A stretch of DNA of 64,000 nucleotides from Methylobacterium durans (GCF_003173715.1 NZ_CP029550.1:4821501-4885500), one strand, 5' to 3'. Counted from the first letter of the stretch, positions 8,601 through 15,863 are shown. Numbers and translations are program-made. The notes: generated from the letters alone by a model not told the origin.

Positions 8601-10761
8601 TCTGACCGCCGTCGGACGGGATGCGGCGGGCAATCTCGGGCAGAGCAACGCGATCACCGTCACACTCGATAGCCAAGCCCCCCCCGCCCCCACTGTGACC
8701 CTAGACCACGACACGGGTTCATCGTCCAACGACAGGATCACGAGCGATCCAAGCATCTTGGTGACGGCTGGAGAGAGTGGAGGCACTCTTGCCTACCGCA
8801 TCGATAACGGTGAGTATCAGTCGAAGTACGACACGACCAAGTTGGCTGACGGTCAGCACACCGTTAGCGTTCTGCACACGGATGCTGCGGGCAACATATC
8901 GCTTGCCGGTGGTCTGACCTTCACACTCGATACTCAGGCACCTGTTGCCCCCAGCCTCGCTCTGAAAATCGACTCTGGTTCATCGCCAAGCGACGGCATC
9001 ACCGGCGATCCCCATGTCGTCGTCACTCAGGCCGAGGATGGTGGGAGCCTGAGCTATAGCATTGATGGCGCGGCTTACGTCGCGAGCTACGATCCGACCG
9101 GGCTTGCCGATGGTCAGCACACTTTGAAGGTGAAACACACGGATGCTGCGGGTAACACTTCACTCGCCGGCAGCCTCACCTTCACCCTCGACACGGCGCC
9201 CCCCGGCTCGCCGACCTTGTCTCTGACGAATGACACGGGTCTCTCGCAGAGCGACCGCGTCACGAGTGATGCCCGCGTCACGGCGGTGACCCAGGCCGGC
9301 GCCACCGCGAGCTACAGCCTCGACGGCGGCGCCTTCGGGAGCAGCTACGATCCGGTCTCGCTCGCGGACGGCAGCCACACCCTGGCGGTGCGCCAGACCG
9401 ACAGCGCCGGCAACGCCTCCGCTGCGGCCTACATCACCTTCACGCTCGACCGAGGCGCCCCGCAGGCCCCCGCCGTCACCCTCGCCGACGACACGGGCCT
9501 TGCCGGCGACGGCGTCACCCGGGACGGCCACCTCTCGGCGACGCCCGCCGAGGACGGAGGCAGTCTCTCCTACGTCGTCGACGGCAAGGTCTCCGCGATC
9601 TACAACCCCGCCACGCTCGCCGACGGCCAGCATAGCGTCGCGCTACGCCACACCGACGCCGCAGGCAATTCCGCGACGTCGGCCCCGGTCTCGTTCACCC
9701 TCGACACCGCCGGCCCGTCCCTCGCCGTGACGGCGGTTTCGGGCTCCGGCAACGTCGTGGGCCACACGGTCACCGGAACGATCGGTCTGGCCGACGCCGG
9801 CGCCGCCATCACGATCCGGGACGGGAGCACCGTTCTGGGGACGGTCACGGCGGATGCGGCCGGCAACTGGAGCCTGCCCTTCGCGATGACGGGCGGCGGA
9901 GCGGGCCACCACTACGCCCTCACCGCCACTGCCACGGACGCGGCAGGGAACATCGGATACAGCGAGAGCTTCGCGTTCGACCTCGACTTCGCCGCCAATC
10001 GCGACCTGTTCTGCACAGTCGGCCACGACATGCGCAGCTACGAGGGACAGGTCTACGCCCTCTACGACGCCATCCTCGACCGGGCGCCGGACGCCGCCGG
10101 GCTGGAGGGCTGGGTCGGCGCGCTGCGCGGCGGCGCATCGCTCCGGGACATCGCCGACAGCTTTCTCCACTCGGCGGAGGCGCAGGCGAAATTCGGCGCC
10201 CTCGACGACCGCGGCTTCGTCGGGCACCTCTACGAGACCGCCCTACACCGTTCCGGGGAGACGGCCGGCCTCGATAGCTGGACCGGCGCAATCGCCCACG
10301 GCGCCAGCCGGGCCGACATCGCCGTCGCCTTCGCCCTCTCCGGCGAGAACGTAGCGGGGATGCAGGGGGCTCTCGCGGCGGGCATCTACGTCGACGATCA
10401 CGCGGCGACGGACGCGGCCCGGCTCTACTACGCCCTCCTCGACCGGGCACCCGACGCGGCCGGGCTCCAGAACTGGACGCAGGCCCTCAAGGGCGGCCTG
10501 GCCGAGACGGGCATGGCGCAGGCCTTCCTCGGCTCGGGCGAATACCAGAGCAAGCACGGCGGCCTGAACAACGCCGAATATGTGGATATGCTCTACGAGA
10601 ACGCCCTCGGACGTCACGCAGAAGCCGGCGGACTGCAGTATTGGGCTGACGCCATCCAGCACGGCGTATCGCGGGAGGAGATAGCCACTGCGATCGTGCA
10701 TAGCCAAGAGGCCCATGAGCATCTTGCCTACCACATCGAGCAGGGCTGGCACTTGGTCTGA
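2698..10761 (+). CDS. giant secreted heme peroxidase with RTX, Ig-like and DUF4214 regions
   Basis: About 2690 aa. Residues ~90-880 are an animal-type heme peroxidase domain of the bacterial (peroxicin-like) kind: distal-His motif FGQFFDHG near residue 193, proximal-His motif YRFGHSML near 571 and LNIARGRETGVAPLNLVR near 663. About a dozen glycine/aspartate calcium-binding nonapeptides (GGDGxD type) lie at ~956-1085, with more near 1250. An Ig-like stretch follows at ~1380-1485, then a carboxypeptidase-regulatory-like segment (~1612-1665) and five Ig-like repeats containing TDAAGN (~1905-2430), and finally DUF4214 repeats (~2436-2688) ending EQGWHLV. There is no N-terminal signal peptide, and RTX repeats imply type I secretion; no ABC exporter lies nearby. 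GTG 2695 and ATG 2698 adjoin; GGAAGG just upstream is the ribosome site. Monocistronic, with its own terminator. Confidence 0.93.
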   Translation: MGVKMGVKFNRSDLDFILTQIQMAEAGQDPLNPHLSFGLRQVDGENNSVVDGQPLYGAADQAFPKLTNPVFQAADGAPAGFFGPGSPAIPGSSYASTNGFVFDADPRTISNLIADQSANNPAAVAAAEKAAGSLGTGYQHSLPGADGIVGTADDVVSNAATPAATENGSLFINNVTPDNGLSAPFNSLFTLFGQFFDHGLDLIAKGGSGTVMIPLQPDDPLYVPGGHTNFMVLTRATNQPGADGVLGTTDDVHSNTNLVTPFVDQNQTYTSHPSHQVFLREYIIGSDGKIHSTGRLLEHHRSDGTIGGEPTWADIKANALKLGIVLNDTIDVVNIPLVKVDAYGNFIPDPATGLAQLVTGLGPDGKYGTDDDVVVHGTRDANGTIHPITTDGALRIGHAFINDVAASANPVDPQTGLFLTPDSDGLINDAEHPLAAGSFDVDLLNAHFIAGDGRANENIGLTSIHEIFHDEHNRLIEQTKDLIRAELANGDTAFASNWVLDGANLSDGIQDNEWNGERLFQAAKFGTETQYQHLVFEEFARKVSPAIHLFGNTNVHLDPAITSEFANAVYRFGHSMLDENLNRYELNPDGSTKLDANGHPIMTQIGLIQAFTNPLEYAKHGADAAGELIAGAANQVGNEIDEFVTGALRNNLLGLPLDLAALNIARGRETGVAPLNLVRNQIYAQTHDSSVKPYANWSEFGSYLKHEASLINFVAAYGTHHTILEATTLEGKRAAALLLVEHGQDGYSGSGVSAADIKDAHDFLHSTGAYANITDPAALKLDPNALHDASGAIPFWSTGSITGLDQVDLWIGGLAEKQNLFGGLLGSTFDYIFRIQLENLQDGDRLYYLPRLEGTHFGTEIEANSFAEMIMHNTGIKHVSASVFLTPEYTVEASNINPDDSSTWTRNPDTGKFLLEASWVKADGTPTTAADLAAQKHIHFLGDENFLGNTMVLGGTDKAEWLQAGNADDDTVYGDGGDDHIDGGNGNDFLYGGAGNDVITDTGGDDTIHGDDGNDIISAGIGDDIVFGNDGDDIIDGGKGIDDIQGGLGNDIIRAGEGDDEVLGNEGNDWIEGGQGGDVLTGDVGAPTGQLPLYGGDDVIIGGSWVAIGADGHPVPDAANLQNNNGGDKMLGFSGDDIMVGGGGFNTFRGHKGYDWASFEADTQGVEVDMNRRDFILDSPPLSPDAIRDIFIETEGLSGSSYDDHLMGSNDAKADTTNELTNINLISGLETFFAPNVPVHFNSGNIILGGGGSDRIQGGGGDDIIDGDAYLHVELQNGQIVREILDGGRKGDVDTAVYSDIAANYAIGVQTADGRGWNGADSEGFYSVVHVTVGPGVAGALTKVVNDGVDKIRNIERLEFQDTTVNLADLVFGPGLKVKNQLPVGSVTISGTPVIGQVLTADAQLLDLDPNPNSPTLVTNETFQWQYLDPARGEWVPITGATGATYTVTPFVVGQPIRVVASFVDALGFKEHVTSAQTAVVATAPGVNTAPFIVPQQGQVGLPDTNILDSAPVSLFLPVTTVFNDAQTAANALIYKVTLADGSDLFAATGLTVVDTVATNGALQITGTLKAGVTGPLNIKVSATDGGPGAPLTVTDTFTVNVVHPSPGAQAVIHGSLQDGYIAGATVFMDSNGDGVRQSFEAQTTTDAHGHFTLVGKPGQIIASGGAGAIDTATSLAFNGTFKAPAGSTVLSPLTTVLAELVDSGMSLETAQVRLRSALSLDSSVDVTKFDPIVGAQSSDPTTKALAEHLFVTASQILNTVALLQGAVFFANPMQDIVALISTGQPFDLSTPETVQSLVSSANLFGEFATDVASLIIDHNALIASQAATLDGVDFLVGASAVSRVAQGEAAQALATAYTPEEMTALKLNYTGDGLAEHVGYAKHHVGDVNGDGTAEGDGDMTPPDLSITSPPGLTKTASQTIAGKVGIIDAGMTVHIMDGGTEIGSAVSDASGNWHADVTLAGDRPHNLTAVGRDAAGNLGQSNAITVTLDSQAPPAPTVTLDHDTGSSSNDRITSDPSILVTAGESGGTLAYRIDNGEYQSKYDTTKLADGQHTVSVLHTDAAGNISLAGGLTFTLDTQAPVAPSLALKIDSGSSPSDGITGDPHVVVTQAEDGGSLSYSIDGAAYVASYDPTGLADGQHTLKVKHTDAAGNTSLAGSLTFTLDTAPPGSPTLSLTNDTGLSQSDRVTSDARVTAVTQAGATASYSLDGGAFGSSYDPVSLADGSHTLAVRQTDSAGNASAAAYITFTLDRGAPQAPAVTLADDTGLAGDGVTRDGHLSATPAEDGGSLSYVVDGKVSAIYNPATLADGQHSVALRHTDAAGNSATSAPVSFTLDTAGPSLAVTAVSGSGNVVGHTVTGTIGLADAGAAITIRDGSTVLGTVTADAAGNWSLPFAMTGGGAGHHYALTATATDAAGNIGYSESFAFDLDFAANRDLFCTVGHDMRSYEGQVYALYDAILDRAPDAAGLEGWVGALRGGASLRDIADSFLHSAEAQAKFGALDDRGFVGHLYETALHRSGETAGLDSWTGAIAHGASRADIAVAFALSGENVAGMQGALAAGIYVDDHAATDAARLYYALLDRAPDAAGLQNWTQALKGGLAETGMAQAFLGSGEYQSKHGGLNNAEYVDMLYENALGRHAEAGGLQYWADAIQHGVSREEIATAIVHSQEAHEHLAYHIEQGWHLV

Positions 10762-10779
10762 GTACGGAGCATCCCATGA

Positions 10780-10807
10780 GGGCGGTCGAAGCGCGCTTCG
10801 GCCGCCC
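10780..10807 (+). terminator. stem-loop terminator after the peroxidase gene
   Basis: GGGCGGTCGAAGC pairs with GCTTCGGCCGCCC with one non-Watson-Crick position and a very small loop, 18 bases past the peroxidase stop. No long T run follows. Confidence 0.7.
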
Positions 10808-11002
10808 ATTAGCAGTAACCAGGGCAAGCTGCCGCCTCTTCAACCTGCCATGCTAAACAGCAAGCTCATGATTTGTTAGCAAGGCAGGCATAGAGTTGAG
10901 ATTATCGAGATTTGAGCAGGAACCTCTACGCCGCCGTCCGTCCCGGAGTATCTATCGGGGACAGAAAGCAGATGCGCGGCCAGCCGACGACGGGGATGGG
11001 AC

Positions 11003-11665
11003 ATGAAGGAGAAGTTGCGGGTTGGACTAATCGATCCTCATGTTCTTTATAGGCGCAACTTGTGCGCCTCGCTGCAGTCCGAGACAGATATCGAGGTTGT
11101 ATTTGAAGAAGACTGCCCAAAAGATGCAATAAATCTGCTGACTATCGCTCGCCCAGATGTGATCATTATTGACATATTTGGAATCAAGGCAGGGGACACG
11201 GCATTAGAAATGGTAGCCAGCGCTTGTCCAAAGGCCTTTGTATTGGTTCTGACCAACATCGAGCAGCAAAATGTTGTGGTGCGAACGATGCAGCTCGGCG
11301 CCAGGGCATATGTTCTCAAAAACATAGACCATCGTCAAATCCCGGAAATTGTCAGAATCGTCAGCTCCGGTATAGAGTATGTTACGCCTGAGCTGAAGGT
11401 GCCGCATTGGGATCGCAATACTACGACGCAAAGTGTCGGCAATATTAAATCCGGATTTCCTGGTCTGAATCCGGACGAAGAGGCCCTCCTTAAACTGATT
11501 GCAGATGGTTTAACAAACAAAGAGATATCTGCAAATATTGGTGCCAGCGTAGCCTCAGTCTCGTCCAGCGTCAGCAAAATGCTCAAAAAACTTAACGCCC
11601 GGGACCGACTGCATGCGGCGCTTCTTTACGCGGGAAGCCAGAAGATGGAAGCCTCACAAATCTGA
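11003..11665 (+). CDS. LuxR/NarL-type response regulator, orphan
   Basis: 220 aa. Receiver domain at residues ~5-120 with phospho-acceptor Asp57 (PDVIIIDIFG) and conserved Lys106 (YVLKN), then a LuxR-type helix-turn-helix at ~155-205 (EEALLKLIADGLTNKEI...). It is expected to bind DNA when phosphorylated by an unknown sensor kinase; none is adjacent. The first acidic pocket is weak (LIDPHVL rather than DD), so it may be a non-canonical receiver. The gene is AT-richer than its surroundings, which hints at transfer. It follows the giant peroxidase gene in the same direction but past a terminator, so it is probably separately expressed; a role in controlling the peroxidase is only a guess. Confidence 0.88.
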   Translation: MKEKLRVGLIDPHVLYRRNLCASLQSETDIEVVFEEDCPKDAINLLTIARPDVIIIDIFGIKAGDTALEMVASACPKAFVLVLTNIEQQNVVVRTMQLGARAYVLKNIDHRQIPEIVRIVSSGIEYVTPELKVPHWDRNTTTQSVGNIKSGFPGLNPDEEALLKLIADGLTNKEISANIGASVASVSSSVSKMLKKLNARDRLHAALLYAGSQKMEASQI

Positions 11666-11958
11666 GGAGTTGGCTGGAGCGCCGATGCTGAAACTGCCAG
11701 ACGAATCTCCCGAGCCATAGCTGGCCGGCAGACGCCTGTCCGAAACGCCCGTTGCGGATCAGCGCGAGCGTGCTCGGGGCCGCCTCTTGGCTGCATCGCT
11801 CCGTTTGAACACAAAGCATGAATTTGGCCTCCGTAAGCAGATGCATAATCGTAAACCACTGTCGCAGGGGAAGGAGTCTGAACCCAGCGAAGGCTGTTTC
11901 TAAGCGGCCCATTTATGGCTTAGCTTGCATCTTAGAAGATGCGACCTGGGGAGGCGGA

Positions 11959-12222
11959 ATGTTGCCTGAAAGTGGTCTTGGTGAGGTCTCTTCCGGCTTC
12001 GACACCGAGCTCCGGCTGGTGGTTTACGGGCCGCCTGCGACAGGGCTGCCCTGGCTTGTGGTCTGTCTCGGGCCAGACAACGAAGCGATTGAGGCGAACG
12101 CCTGCGCGAGCCTCGAAGCTGCGGAGCGGATGTTGGCCCAGACGGCGCACCAGCTCATGGAGCGCTTTGAGAACGCGGGTGAAGGTTGCCTTCTGGCTTT
12201 GAAGACCGACTGGAGTTCATAA
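11959..12222 (+). CDS. small hypothetical protein
   Basis: 87 aa from ATG 11959, chosen over the longer frame from 11818 because GGGAGGCGGA lies directly in front of it and the upstream codons look non-coding. The product contains ELRLVVYGPPATGLPWLVVCLGP and a helical C-terminal half (ASLEAAERMLAQTAHQLMERFENAG). No family recognised. No partner gene in the same direction. Confidence 0.55.
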   Translation: MLPESGLGEVSSGFDTELRLVVYGPPATGLPWLVVCLGPDNEAIEANACASLEAAERMLAQTAHQLMERFENAGEGCLLALKTDWSS

Positions 12223-12360
12223 GCACAGCAGCTCTCAATCTGCGTCATACCTGCGTATGTCGGTCAGTGTGGTGCTAAGGCGGTGAATAGCCGCTTTCGC
12301 GATGGTGCCTGGGCCGGTTGAATAGCGATTATGACCGTACCGCTGCCGGCCGAGTTTGGC

Positions 12361-12411
12361 CGAAAGCAGCCCGTCCGCTTTTTTTGAAACAATGCCACAA
12401 ATGCGGACGTC
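12361..12411 (+). repeat. dispersed hairpin repeat, copy D
   Basis: CGAAAGCAGCCCGTCCGCTTT ... ATGCGGACGTCG. Same outline as copies A-C (AAGC-GYCC...CGTCCGCTTT, loop, GCGGAC), but more diverged. Confidence 0.45.
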
Positions 12412-12549
12412 GATTGCAGCTGCAAGTCAAATCGACGAGTCATTAAGGCACGAACCTTAGCGCCTGCTGGAAGAGCCGATCTAGAGCAGATCCCGCGCCG
12501 CTTGAGACGGGTTGGCGGCTGGCACGTTGACGGGTGAAGGAGCTTGCCC

Positions 12550-12933
12550 ATGCCTTCACCGTTGTCTGTGGACCTGCGCGAGCGTGTCGTGGCTGCCGTG
12601 GCGGCGGGTGCCTCCTGCCGTCGCGTCGCCGCTCGCTTCGGGGTCAGCGTGTCGAGCGCCAGCCGCTGGTCGGAGCGCTTCCGCAATGAGGGCCAACTCG
12701 CCTCCAAGCCGATGGGCGGCGATCACACCTCGAAGCGGATTGAGGCGCATGCCGCGCTCATCCTGGCGACCTCGAAGCAGGAGCCGCGCCTCTTCCTGCG
12801 TGAGCTGCGCGACCGACTGGCCGAGCAGGGCGTGCAGACCAGCACGAGCGGGTTGTCACGCTTCTTCCAGCGGCACGGGATCAGCTGGAAAAAGGGGCGA
12901 CGCACGCAGCTGAGCAGGAGCGCGCGGACGTAA
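12550..12933 (+). CDS. IS630 transposase, first frame (helix-turn-helix part)
   Basis: N-terminal DNA-binding part of the IS630 transposase (DLRERVVAAVAAGASCRRVAARFG, a homeodomain-like fold). ATG 12550 is preferred to the TTG at 12544. The frame continues to 12933, but family alignment (SWKKG then out of frame) says the functional protein shifts -1 near 12889-12895 in the run GGAAAAAGGGG into the frame that carries the catalytic residues. Programmed frameshifting is usual for such two-frame elements. Confidence 0.8.
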   Translation: MPSPLSVDLRERVVAAVAAGASCRRVAARFGVSVSSASRWSERFRNEGQLASKPMGGDHTSKRIEAHAALILATSKQEPRLFLRELRDRLAEQGVQTSTSGLSRFFQRHGISWKKGRRTQLSRSART

Positions 12934-12989
12934 GAGCGGCCCGCGAGGCGTGGTTCGAGGCCCAGCCCGAGCTCGACCCGGACCGGCTG

Positions 12990-13511
12990 GTGTTCTTGGA
13001 CGAGACCGCGGCTGCCACCAACATGGCGCGACGCTACGGTTGGGCCCCGCGCGGCGAGCGCTGCCGGCTCGCAGCGCCGTGGGGGCATTACAAAACCACC
13101 ACCATCACCGCCGCCCTGCGCACGAGTGGGCTGTGCGCCACCGCGCTTCTTGACGGTCCCACCAACGGCAGGCGCTTTCGCAGCTACGTCACCGAGACCC
13201 TAATCCCGGTGCTGCAGCCGGGCGACATCGTCGTCATGGACAACCTGCCAGCCCACAAGGTCGCCGGCGTGCAGGCCGCGATCGAGGCCACAGGGGCCAG
13301 GCTCATGTACCTGCCGTCCTACAGCCCCGATCTCAACCCGATCGAGCAGGCCTTCGCCAAGCTCAAGGCCCTGTTGCGCAGCGCAGCAGCCCGCACCATC
13401 CCGGATCTCTGGGCAGCGATCCGGCAGGCCCTCTCGTGCTTCACCCCGCAGGAGTGCCGCAACTACCTCGCCGCAGCCGGCTACGAAGACGACTTGGCCG
13501 TCGCTACCTGA
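12990..13511 (+). CDS. IS630 transposase, second frame (DDE catalytic part)
   Basis: Contains LVFLDETAAAT just upstream in frame (first Asp), VVMDNLPAHK (second Asp) and SPDLNPIEQAF (Glu), the signature of IS630 transposases. The frame is open from about 12887, so the protein is read by a -1 shift from the first frame rather than started at 12990. Both halves look intact, so the element may still be active. Confidence 0.85.
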   Translation: MFLDETAAATNMARRYGWAPRGERCRLAAPWGHYKTTTITAALRTSGLCATALLDGPTNGRRFRSYVTETLIPVLQPGDIVVMDNLPAHKVAGVQAAIEATGARLMYLPSYSPDLNPIEQAFAKLKALLRSAAARTIPDLWAAIRQALSCFTPQECRNYLAAAGYEDDLAVAT

Positions 13512-14130
13512 CCGGGAACAGCTCTAGCTCCTTCAGAGCAGGAGGGCCCTCCTGCTCTGCTTCAGCTCGCAGCAAGGAAAGGCCGCCCTCCAGCGAACTG
13601 AGCACTTCAGCTCGTTGCGCCTGGCGCCCCTCGGCAAACCACTGCAGCGTCTGAGGCTTGCCTACCCGGAAGAGAAGGCCGTCTGCGACCGGCACGGCCT
13701 GGTAGGCAAGCGTGGTCCACAGCAGCGCGACGCCAGGGTTGCGGTCGATCATCTGACCGGCCGGATGAGGGCTGCTGTCCAGCAGGTCCTTCTCGTTGCG
13801 GCGCATGCGCGGCTTCGAGAGGAAGGGGCAGGCTTTGGCCGAGAACTCGCCGCACTCCTTGTGCGAGGGCGGCTCGGCCGAGACACCGTTGATCGCGCAG
13901 AGCGGTCCGGTGACGAAGGTCTTGAAGCGCCCGAGCGGCTGTCCGCACACCCAGCAGAGGGAGCGGCGTACTGCCTGTTCCAGCTTACCAGCCGCGACGC
14001 AGCGGAAGTCCGGCTTCCCGTCAGCCCAGGCAGCAAACCAGGGAACAGGAAAGCCACGGGTGTCGACTGGCAGCGCCTTGATCCGTTCAGGCCAGGACAG
14101 CGCTGTCATGAGACGCCCTGCACCACCCAT
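13504..14130 (-). CDS. conserved hypothetical zinc-finger-like protein, 3' end replaced by IS630
   Basis: 208 aa. It has metal-site-like cysteines: CWVCG near residue 79, then HKECG and KACPFL. No named family recognised. The last codons (FPVR and stop) are contributed by the IS630 end: the insertion point is the TA at 13525. Joining the other side of the element (minus strand from 12481) restores a continuation DRLFQQALRFVP followed by TAA at 12443-12445, so the original protein was about 8 residues longer. Start at 14130, or the Met at 14109. Whether the shortened protein works is unknown. Confidence 0.65.
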   Translation of the reverse strand: MGGAGRLMTALSWPERIKALPVDTRGFPVPWFAAWADGKPDFRCVAAGKLEQAVRRSLCWVCGQPLGRFKTFVTGPLCAINGVSAEPPSHKECGEFSAKACPFLSKPRMRRNEKDLLDSSPHPAGQMIDRNPGVALLWTTLAYQAVPVADGLLFRVGKPQTLQWFAEGRQAQRAEVLSSLEGGLSLLRAEAEQEGPPALKELELFPVR

Positions 14131-14330
14131 TTGTGGCAGTCGATATCCATGTAATTAAGGAATCTTTACCGATCTCGGTCAGATTGACTGCTTTCAAACT
14201 CATGGAGCTATGGAGCGTTGCCTCAAACCAAAACTCAGCCACGATCTCGGACGGCGGTTTGGCAAGCGTTAACCCGCAGGGTGGTGTGATGTTGCTGTCG
14301 TAGAGAGCGCCCGTCAGGAGAGTGGGTGGC

Positions 14331-14666
14331 ATGATGACACGACTCGCGTTGGCCCTGTTGCTCGTCTCGGCGCCCAACCAAAGCTTCGCCTTTTATCTGA
14401 CCGGAATCCGGCTGCAGGAACTCTGCTCTCAGAAAAACATGTCGCTAGAATTAGACAGCATGCTCAATGTCTACATGATGGGCATCGTTGATTCGACGGC
14501 ACCAATTGTTGAGGCCATGCGGCCCTTCTGCATTCCCGAAGGGACTTCGGCCAAAAAAGTGACGGAAGCTGTCTGCAAGCACCTCACCGATCATCCGGAG
14601 GGCCGGAGCCATCGAGCAGGCAGCCTTGCAGCTACCGCACTACTTCAGACTTGGCCCTGTCGCTGA
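14331..14666 (+). CDS. Rap1a/Tai-like small secreted protein
   Basis: About 111 aa from ATG 14331, with CAGGAGAG some ten bases ahead. An N-terminal signal peptide (LALALLLVSAPNQSFA) is followed by a domain with FYLTGIRLQELC, FCIPEGTSAKKV and HPEGRSHRAGSL...WPC. The CIPEG, HPE and terminal PC motifs fit the Rap1a/Tai family, periplasmic proteins first known as immunity proteins to type VI amidase effectors, though the fold is also common in unrelated alphaproteobacterial proteins. There is no effector or secretion gene nearby, so immunity is not supported by context. Confidence 0.7.
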   Translation: MMTRLALALLLVSAPNQSFAFYLTGIRLQELCSQKNMSLELDSMLNVYMMGIVDSTAPIVEAMRPFCIPEGTSAKKVTEAVCKHLTDHPEGRSHRAGSLAATALLQTWPCR

Positions 14667-14770
14667 TCATCTTCACTTAAACTTGCCTCCGTGGCGGCGC
14701 TCCCGTGACGAATCTGACCTTGGCGCCTTCCTCGCAGCCCGATGGTCGACCGCCCCACCACACTGCGGGA

Positions 14771-15418
14771 TCAAAAACTTAAACCCAGGTGGCTGGCCGC
14801 GAGGAGCGCCGCCTGCACGCGATTTCGCACGTTGAGCTTGTCGAGGATGATGGTCAGGTAATGCTTGACCGTCTTCTCGCTGATCTCGAGGCGCCCGCCG
14901 ATCTCCTTGTTGCTCAGCCCCTCCGCCAGCAGCGTCAGGATCTGCTCCTCGCGGCCGGTCAGGCTCGAGAACAGGGTCTGCTCGGGCCTCGGGGCCGGGT
15001 TCCGCGGCTTGGCGAAGAGGCGGGCGGCCAGCGCCGGCGTGACGTAGCGCTCGCCACGGTGAATCACCCGCACGGATTGCACCAGCTCCGGGCCGCTGAC
15101 GCCCTTGAGCACGTAGCCCCAGGCGCCGCCCTGCATCGCGGCGCAGACCTGCTGGTCGTCCACGATGCTCGTCAGCATCAGGATCTTCACGTCGGCGCAA
15201 TGGGCGACGAGGGTCTCGACCGCCTCCGCGCCGCCGCCGAGTATCCCGATGTCGAGGACGATGACGCTCGGCTTCAGGTCGGCCGCGAGGCGGAACGCGT
15301 CGGACGCCGACGCGCCCTCTCCGACGACCGCGATGTCGGCCTCGCCGTTCAGGGTGTAGGCGACGCCGGTGCGGAACAGCGGATCGCTATCGATGACGAC
15401 GGCACGGATCTCGTTCAC
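14771..15418 (-). CDS. LuxR/NarL-type response regulator, orphan
   Basis: 215 aa from GTG 15418 (GAGGGGCCCCAAG upstream); a longer frame to 15511 exists but its extra residues do not resemble a receiver. Receiver domain with phospho-acceptor Asp56 (SVIVLDIG) and Lys105 (YVLKG), linker, then LuxR-type helix-turn-helix (LTGREEQILTLLAEGLSNKEI, KTVKHYLTIILDKL). A DNA-binding transcription regulator of the NarL/FixJ group. No histidine kinase adjoins. It is similar in design to the regulator at 11003 but much richer in GC, like the rest of the genome. Confidence 0.9.
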   Translation of the reverse strand: MNEIRAVVIDSDPLFRTGVAYTLNGEADIAVVGEGASASDAFRLAADLKPSVIVLDIGILGGGAEAVETLVAHCADVKILMLTSIVDDQQVCAAMQGGAWGYVLKGVSGPELVQSVRVIHRGERYVTPALAARLFAKPRNPAPRPEQTLFSSLTGREEQILTLLAEGLSNKEIGGRLEISEKTVKHYLTIILDKLNVRNRVQAALLAASHLGLSF

Positions 15419-15863
15419 CTTGGGGCCCCTCGGATGATTAACCTTATCTCTGCAAAGAAAGCGGCGCCTATCCGCAGCCCATCGAGCATCACCACAAGCA
15501 AAAGCTGGCACTTATCACGATCAGGCTACGTAAGTAGTCGCCTGATGCGAACCGCGCAGCTTCTTCGAGACCTGCCGATGGTGAATGTTTTCTTGCCACG
15601 CCCAAATGAATGAAATAATCCGGCATGCTTTGCAATAATTTTGAGGCGCTAGATACGGACTAGTACAGCGCACCCAAAATCGGGCGCATCCGGTGCAGTA
15701 GCGTACTCATCCGTTAGCGAGAAGGTGTGCGGGTAGCCGCTCGCCATCTGCTTCTGTCCTTGCAGATGGGATCAGGTGAGCGCGCAGCAGACTGACGAGG
15801 CCAGCGTTCTCCTATATCTGATCGAGGTGCGCCTCAGCCGTTAAGATCAAGGCTGCTCGCTTG
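15419..15863. other. intergenic, nothing recognised
   Basis: About 440 bases between a regulator and a small gene. No gene, RNA or clear repeat was seen; promoters for the two divergent flanking genes must lie here. Confidence 0.4.

Larger units (their letters stand above)
12484..13524 (+). mobile_element. IS630-family insertion sequence, complete (1041 bp)
   Basis: Ends are GAGCAGATCCCG (12484) and the inverted partner CGGGAACAGCTC (ending 13524), directly flanked by TA on both sides (12482-12483 and 13525-13526). IS630 elements insert at and duplicate TA. The element carries a two-frame transposase and interrupts the gene at 13525-14130 (minus strand). Confidence 0.88.
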
